Of a DNA stretch of 64,000 nt, positions 59,123-64,000 are shown piece after piece. Position numbers and translations under genes: made by a program. Source of the DNA: CAZSDU01 sp963662525 (GTDB taxonomy: Bacteria > Bacteroidota > Bacteroidia > Bacteroidales > FEN-979); contig OY759717.1 in assembly GCA_963662525.1 (NCBI GenBank), positions 1,612,001 to 1,676,000 of the forward strand, read 5' to 3'. The first letter of the stretch is position 1, and each line of letters starts with the position of its first letter. The notes beneath the pieces were generated by a model that was not told the origin of the DNA, ran no database searches, and was given only the letters and a program-made list of their open reading frames with translations.

Positions 59123-60730
59123 TCACTCAAACACGATCTTCCCGCTGTAACTTTTTTTGCCATTGGTGAGGATGGCGGTATATACTCCTTTCGCCTGTGC
59201 TTCGATGTTGAGCTTGATCTTCCCTTCGGTGACCATCACCGGTTCCTGTTGGATCAACCGGCCATTCAGATCGAAAATCTGCAGGGTGAGGTTTTTTTCA
59301 TTCACAAACTCCTCCGGCATGGTGATGGTGCACTTGCCGGTGTTGGGGTTGGCATAGATGAGCAAACGGTTTTGCTGCGTTTTGGGCATCTCTGAAACGC
59401 CGGTGATGGCTGAGCATTTGGCGAATATAAAATCTGAAGAACCATAAGATTCATAGGTGTTGTGACCAACCTGAGTCGTATATTCAAAGTTAACTAAAAA
59501 TGAAGGATTGCCATCGGAGTCCTGAGACAACCCGTTGCCCCTGCCATTGGCAAAATTGATCACCCCTTTGCATTCGCCATTCGCATTGTAGCGCGAAAGA
59601 AAGAAATCATTGCTGCTGAGGGAGGTGATTTTATAGTTCCCAAATGTGGCCTGGCCTTTAAAATAGCCGGTAATATAAGAATCTCCCTTGTCATTTGATA
59701 TAATATCTACTCCTTCTGCAATCGAGGCTCTCGTTTGTTTTAACCACTGAACCTTTCCATTCTTATCTAATTTAACAAGAAACAGATCTGTCATTCCTGC
59801 CCAGGTTGTTAACAGATTCCCCGAGAAAGAGATTGTATCCCTGAAACAGCCCGTATAATAAATATTCCCGGTTTTATCCATGGCAAGATCAGAATATGAA
59901 TAGGTCATTTTCGATATTCCTTCCGTGACCCACCGCACATTGCCCTCCCTGTCGAAACACATGATCATGCTGCTCCCGTATCCCTTATGGTCAATTTTTA
60001 TGGTGTCGATGAAGATGGTCTTGTCGCAGGTCATGTACCCGGCGATAAACAAATTGTTGTTGTAGTACTTAATTCCTGTGATGTCAACCTGGGAATTTGA
60101 ACCGATTTTTTTCTTTGCCCAGATGCAATTCCCGTTGCTGTCGAACCGAGCAATAAAACCTCCCGGTTCAACTCGTATCGAATCAAAGAAAACGGTTGTG
60201 GTGATACGGCCGGTAACATAAATATCTTTATTTCCAGCAAGAGTTAATGCACTGAAGCCTGAGAACAAACTGACACCGGAAAATGTCTTCATCCAAATAA
60301 CATTGCCATCGGTATCAAGTTTTGAAATAAAAAAAACTGTTCCCTGTGCTGTGCCATAAATCTGACCTGTGCAATATATCATGTTTGATGAAGCGTCATA
60401 AACCATATCCATAATCTGTTGAGGAATATCCACATTGTTATTCCCTAATCGCTTAACCCAAATTTCATTGCCCTTGGTGTCATATTTTATGATAAACATC
60501 CCGTTATAACCCCACTGATAGATTGTATCCGTTAGAAAATAGCATTCATTCCCTTCATAGATACCTGAAAAATAAATATTTCCAAATTTGTCAATAACAC
60601 TTGGTCCCCCATTATCAGGCCCGGGACCTCCGGCATGATTAGACCATTGGACTTCCTGTGAAAGTGATGAAAGTACAATTCCAAAAAGCCCGATAAATAG
60701 CGTTGAAAAAAATACTGGAAGCTGTTTCAT
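59123..60730 (-). CDS. T9SS-secreted beta-propeller protein (copy 3)
   Basis: A 535-residue secreted protein, a more distant paralog of the two copies beside it. Start at ATG 60730 (MKQLPVFFSTLF), supported by a -7 box just upstream; an in-frame TTG at 60763 is less likely. Features: signal peptide, repeats such as IYFSGIYEGNECYFLTD, IYCTGQIYGTAQG and IYVTGRITTTVFFDSI, and a C-terminal type IX sorting domain (NPNTGKCTITMP, LTLQIFDLNGRLIQQ, GVYTAILTNGKKSYSGKIVFE). First gene of the tandem. Confidence 0.85.
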   Translation of the reverse strand: MKQLPVFFSTLFIGLFGIVLSSLSQEVQWSNHAGGPGPDNGGPSVIDKFGNIYFSGIYEGNECYFLTDTIYQWGYNGMFIIKYDTKGNEIWVKRLGNNNVDIPQQIMDMVYDASSNMIYCTGQIYGTAQGTVFFISKLDTDGNVIWMKTFSGVSLFSGFSALTLAGNKDIYVTGRITTTVFFDSIRVEPGGFIARFDSNGNCIWAKKKIGSNSQVDITGIKYYNNNLFIAGYMTCDKTIFIDTIKIDHKGYGSSMIMCFDREGNVRWVTEGISKMTYSYSDLAMDKTGNIYYTGCFRDTISFSGNLLTTWAGMTDLFLVKLDKNGKVQWLKQTRASIAEGVDIISNDKGDSYITGYFKGQATFGNYKITSLSSNDFFLSRYNANGECKGVINFANGRGNGLSQDSDGNPSFLVNFEYTTQVGHNTYESYGSSDFIFAKCSAITGVSEMPKTQQNRLLIYANPNTGKCTITMPEEFVNEKNLTLQIFDLNGRLIQQEPVMVTEGKIKLNIEAQAKGVYTAILTNGKKSYSGKIVFE

Positions 60731-60774
60731 AAACAGAAAAGATGAAAAAAAATTCAGGCTCAACTCACATATAA

Positions 60775-60782
60775 CAAAGGTA
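60775..60782 (-). promoter_or_regulatory. -7 box of the T9SS-protein tandem
   Basis: On the minus strand TACCTTTG, an exact TAnnTTTG, 45 bases before the ATG at 60730. No similar box was found before copies 1 and 2, so all three may be on one transcript. Confidence 0.5.
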
Positions 60783-60861
60783 ATTATTTAACCCATAACA
60801 TCCAGGAAAAAATCTTTTGAAGTTCCTTTAGCCTGATGTGGGTCATGCAATAAAATAAAAA

Positions 60862-60878
60862 CGCCGGCAAAACCGGCG
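60862..60878 (-). terminator. Intrinsic terminator of the S9 peptidase gene
   Basis: A 6-bp GC stem, CGCCGG with CCGGCG, five-base loop. On the minus strand it is followed by TTTTTATTTTATT. It lies 27 bases after the peptidase stop. Confidence 0.85.
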
Positions 60879-60904
60879 CTTCTATCAGGAAAATACATTA
60901 ACCG

Positions 60905-62818
60905 CTATTTCAAATGTTCCCCCAGGAATTTCTCCATGGCACGGTAGAAGTCGAAGCGGTTTTCTTCGTTATGGAAGCCATGGCCTTCATTGTCCTTGAC
61001 CATATATTCCACCACGATTCCGCGTTTCTTCAAAGCATCTACCATCTGATCCGACTCATCTTTGTTCACCCTGGGGTCGTTTTTACCCTGGGCAACAAAC
61101 AAGGGGGTTTTGATTTTGTCGGCATTCATCGCTGGGGATGTGGCCACAAACTGGGCGCTGTCGGTTTTGGGATTGCCAACCATCTCATACATCATATCGA
61201 GCATGGGTTTCCAGTAGGGAGGAATGGTCCTCATGAAGGTGAAGAGGTTGGAAACACCTACATAGTCAATGCCTGCAGCATAAAGGTCAGGTTCTTTCAC
61301 CAGTCCTTCTAAAGTGGCATAACCGCCGTAGCTTCCGCCGTAAATGGCGATCCGTTTAGGATCGGCAATACCCTTTTTGATCAGCCAGTTGGTGCCGTCA
61401 GTGACGTCATCCTGCATGGTCAGGCCCCATTGTTTGAAGGATTTTTCCCAGAAATCACGTCCATAGCCGGTGGATCCGCGGAAGTTCACTTGGAGCACGG
61501 CATAACCGCGGTTGGCCAGGAACTGTATCTCGGGATTGAATCCCCAGCTGTCGCGCGCCCAGGGGCCGCCATGAGGATTCACAACCACGGGAAGTTCTTT
61601 GGCGTCTTCCATGGTATATCCGACCGGAAGGGTAAGATAGCCATTGATCTTCGTACAGTCGCGGGCCGTATATTCAATAGGCAGCATTTTAGCCAGTTCG
61701 TCTTCCTTGAGCCAGGTAAAGAGGTCGGCCACTTTCTGCAGCTCGTCCTTGGCTTTGTCATACACGTAATATCCGCCCAGTGAACGGTCGCTGTATGCGC
61801 GGATCATGAATTTATCTTCTGCCTTCGTAAGAGAAGTGATGTTAAAAGTATAATCTCCCAGCTTCTGCTGAATGCTTTCATAGATCTTCTTTCCTTCCTC
61901 ATCCAGGAAAAATCTTTCCGGTTTCCATGATTCATAATTCACGGCCACCAGTTTTTTATTCAGCCTCGACCATACGACATCGCTGACATCGTAGTCGGGA
62001 TTTTCATACAAGGTCTGGATTTCCTTGCCGTTGGCGATGTCGAAAATCACGAGGGCGCTCTTGTCGCGGCCCAGGTTGGAAACGGCATAGATGTTCTTAT
62101 TGTCGAAAGTAAAGATCATCGGGGAAACACTTTCTTTAAAATTAGTTGTCAGTACCGGCTTGAATTTATCGGTTTCTTTTTCACGGTAGAGGATCTGGGT
62201 ATTTATTCCATCCACGATGGCGGTGGCAGCCCTGAGTTTGCCTTCATGATCGAGGATCCATCCCTGGATGTTTCCCGGGTTTTCGGCTAACATTTTCATT
62301 TCGCCGGTCACGATGTTGAGACGATAGGGATCAAACACTTCGGGATTCCGCTTGTTGAGACCAATGATGACTTCATCGGGAAAATCATACAGATCGTCAA
62401 AGATCTCTGTGCGGACTTTCGGAAAATCGGTGAAACATTTCAGGTTGGAGCCATCAATGTTCACACCATAGAGTTTGAAATTCTCATCTCCGCCGGTATC
62501 TTTCAGATACAGTATGCGGGTAGGGTTTTTCCAGAAATAACCGGCAATGTCGCGATCGGTCTCGGAAGTAAGCCTGACGGCGCTGTCCTTACCGATTTCC
62601 TGAACAAAAACATTCATGCGCTTTTCATACGGCGCCATGAAGGAGAAATATTTTCCGTCGGGAGAGATCTGGTACCTTGCCTTTTCAGGATTTTTAAAGA
62701 AGTCTTCGAGAGGGATCGTTCGTACTTGCATGGTTTTTTTAGGTTTACAGCCTCCCAGGATCAGGGAAAAGCCGATCAATGCTCCAAAAAGGAGACAAAA
62801 AATGAAACGTGTCTTCAT
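60905..62818 (-). CDS. S9 family prolyl oligopeptidase-like peptidase, lipoprotein
   Basis: A 637-residue serine peptidase. A signal with lipobox (LILGGCKP) shows that it is a lipoprotein of the periplasm or outer membrane. An N-terminal beta-propeller region (about 40-380) limits access for large substrates. The C-terminal hydrolase domain has the catalytic Ser496 (GGSYGGYA), Asp581 (GKNDPRV) and His613 (EGHGFH). It is of the acylaminoacyl-peptidase type and would cut short peptides. It is a single gene with its own terminator. Confidence 0.94.
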   Translation of the reverse strand: MKTRFIFCLLFGALIGFSLILGGCKPKKTMQVRTIPLEDFFKNPEKARYQISPDGKYFSFMAPYEKRMNVFVQEIGKDSAVRLTSETDRDIAGYFWKNPTRILYLKDTGGDENFKLYGVNIDGSNLKCFTDFPKVRTEIFDDLYDFPDEVIIGLNKRNPEVFDPYRLNIVTGEMKMLAENPGNIQGWILDHEGKLRAATAIVDGINTQILYREKETDKFKPVLTTNFKESVSPMIFTFDNKNIYAVSNLGRDKSALVIFDIANGKEIQTLYENPDYDVSDVVWSRLNKKLVAVNYESWKPERFFLDEEGKKIYESIQQKLGDYTFNITSLTKAEDKFMIRAYSDRSLGGYYVYDKAKDELQKVADLFTWLKEDELAKMLPIEYTARDCTKINGYLTLPVGYTMEDAKELPVVVNPHGGPWARDSWGFNPEIQFLANRGYAVLQVNFRGSTGYGRDFWEKSFKQWGLTMQDDVTDGTNWLIKKGIADPKRIAIYGGSYGGYATLEGLVKEPDLYAAGIDYVGVSNLFTFMRTIPPYWKPMLDMMYEMVGNPKTDSAQFVATSPAMNADKIKTPLFVAQGKNDPRVNKDESDQMVDALKKRGIVVEYMVKDNEGHGFHNEENRFDFYRAMEKFLGEHLK

Positions 62819-62930
62819 AGGGTTTATTTTGAATTCAATATTATAAAAAATTTATATGTAAACAGCAGAAATTCGATAAAAGAATTGGTTTCGTCTGTCA
62901 AAGCAAAGTAAAACAAGATGAAAAATCATA

Positions 62931-62938
62931 TAACTTTG
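62931..62938 (+). promoter_or_regulatory. -7 box of the histidine kinase gene
   Basis: TAACTTTG, an exact TAnnTTTG. It is only eight bases from the GTG at 62946, so if used the mRNA would be nearly leaderless or translation would start at a later GTG (62994). Confidence 0.45.
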
Positions 62939-62945
62939 ACAGCCA

Positions 62946-64000
62946 GTGAAAAATAAAAACTTTATCGCATCGTTTTCAGATAAATCTTTGACTGTGGACA
63001 TCTACCTCCGAAAAAAACGCTGGAAACTCATTTTATTTGCTGTTGCCGTGATTATTGTTGCCGGTTCGCTTTATTATACCAATATCCTGGTCAATGAAAT
63101 CCGGAAAGATGAGCGTAAAAATGTGGAAATATGGGCAGATGCCATTCACCGGAAAGCCGACCTGGTGAATTTCACCAATAAACTGTTTGAACAGCTGAAG
63201 AACGAGGAGCGGAAACGGGTGCGTACCCTGGCCGAAGCCCAGAAAAGGATAGTGACGGTTTCCTTCAGTCCTGATCTGAATTTTTACCTGAATATCATTT
63301 CCGAGAACACCACCATTCCCGTTGTCCAGACCGATGAAGCCGGGAATATCCAGAGCCGGAGAAATGTGGATCCTGCCTTCGACAGCATTAGCCGATTTGA
63401 AGGCGAACTGGCAAAAGAATTTTCTGTTTATCCGCCCATTGTGGTGAACTATTACCAGGATAAAAAAATATACCTCTACTACAAAGACTCCAATATTTTC
63501 GCAGAATTAAAGAATGTGCTCGACGACCTGATCCGTTCCTTTGTTTCAGAAGTGGTGCTGAATTCAGCTTCTGTTCCGGTGATTATCACCGATAGTACAA
63601 AAAAGAACGTCATTGAATTCGGGAATATTCCGGTGAAAAAAATGGAGAATCCGGGGTTTGTGCGTGAAACCCTGAATTCCATGGCCTCCCACAATACCCC
63701 AATTATGGTCAGCCTGCCAGATCAGGGGAAAAGATATATTTTTTACCAGGATTCCTTTTTGCTTACCCAATTGAAGTATTATCCCTATGTGCAGCTGGCG
63801 GTGATCAGCCTGTTCCTTTTTATCGCCTACCTCCTGTTCAGCTATGCCCGTAAATCGGAGCAGAACCAGGTTTGGGTCGGAATGGCCAAAGAAACCGCGC
63901 ATCAGCTGGGCACCCCGCTTTCATCCATGATCGCCTGGCTGGAGCTGTTGAAGTTAAAAGGGCTGGATGAAGAAACCATCCGGGAAATCGAAAAAGATGT
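62946..64000 (+). CDS. Sensor histidine kinase, N-terminal part (runs off window)
   Basis: About 351 codons of a membrane-bound kinase are visible. There are two membrane segments (WKLILFAVAVIIVAGSLYYT near residues 27-46 and YPYVQLAVISLFLFIAYLLFSY near 280) with a periplasmic sensor domain between, and then the HisKA dimerisation helix with the phosphorylated histidine in MAKETAHQLGTPLSSMIAWLE. No ATG precedes the first membrane segment; a stop lies just upstream, so the start is GTG at 62946 or 62994. The ATPase domain is outside the window. Ligand unknown. Confidence 0.85.
   Translation, partial: MKNKNFIASFSDKSLTVDIYLRKKRWKLILFAVAVIIVAGSLYYTNILVNEIRKDERKNVEIWADAIHRKADLVNFTNKLFEQLKNEERKRVRTLAEAQKRIVTVSFSPDLNFYLNIISENTTIPVVQTDEAGNIQSRRNVDPAFDSISRFEGELAKEFSVYPPIVVNYYQDKKIYLYYKDSNIFAELKNVLDDLIRSFVSEVVLNSASVPVIITDSTKKNVIEFGNIPVKKMENPGFVRETLNSMASHNTPIMVSLPDQGKRYIFYQDSFLLTQLKYYPYVQLAVISLFLFIAYLLFSYARKSEQNQVWVGMAKETAHQLGTPLSSMIAWLELLKLKGLDEETIREIEKD

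Overview
The window reads as the chromosome of an anaerobic member of the Bacteroidota, most likely Bacteroidales-like. Supporting signs are -7 promoter boxes of the form TAnnTTTG, an ECF sigma/FecR/STN signalling set, a TonB-ExbB-ExbD-ExbD cluster, proteins with C-terminal type IX secretion sorting domains, an 11-subunit complex I without NuoEFG, and an AtpB with an N-terminal extension. No rRNA, tRNA, CRISPR array, integrase or transposase was seen. No gap between genes exceeds 300 bases.

Layout. 1-4.4 kb: ECF sigma factor, FecR anti-sigma factor, an STN-domain outer-membrane protein and the N-terminus of a TonB-dependent receptor. 4.4-6.2 kb: two-gene ABC exporter. 6.2-13.7 kb: a complete hdrC-hdrB-hdrA-flxD-flxC-flxB-flxA operon (heterodisulfide reductase-like proteins plus an NADH-oxidising Flx module) behind a promoter that carries an exact match to the Rex redox-repressor site. 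13.8-14.9 kb: fatty acid desaturase. 14.9-21.4 kb: TonB, two ExbD, ExbB, a TPR protein, a PstS-like binding protein and two small unknown genes. 21.4-31.3 kb: nuoA-B-C-D-H-I-J-K-L-M-N. 31.4-32.5 kb: a DUF3109 protein and ferritin. 32.6-37.7 kb: ATP synthase genes atpB-E-F-H-A-G; atpD and atpC are absent. 37.8-43.2 kb: lipoprotein, TolC and HlyD exporter parts, tsaB, ispG. 43.2-53.4 kb: lipid kinase, polysaccharide and glycosyltransferase genes, nitrilase, pgk, CvpA, MlaF and MlaE. 53.5-55.7 kb: small lipoprotein, SprT-like protein, mannose-1-phosphate guanylyltransferase. 55.7-60.7 kb: three tandem paralogous T9SS-secreted beta-propeller proteins. 60.9-64 kb: S9 peptidase and the start of a sensor histidine kinase.

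How it fits together. Hdr-Flx could couple NADH oxidation to reduction of ferredoxin and a disulfide. Complex I without its NADH module could oxidise reduced ferredoxin and pump ions, and ATP synthase would use the gradient; TonB/ExbBD spends it on outer-membrane uptake. A Rex site in front of hdr-flx would tie the first step to the NADH/NAD+ ratio.

The most unusual signal is not a gene. A family of 7-bp and 8-bp tandem repeats, some with a short palindrome, sits between co-directional genes and usually starts within a few bases of the upstream stop codon. The 7-bp type also lies inside three coding sequences (flxB, a family 2 glycosyltransferase, ispG) as 21, 63 and 42 bp segments, always multiples of 21 bp and in two different reading frames. 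A separate C-rich repeat lies inside tsaB.
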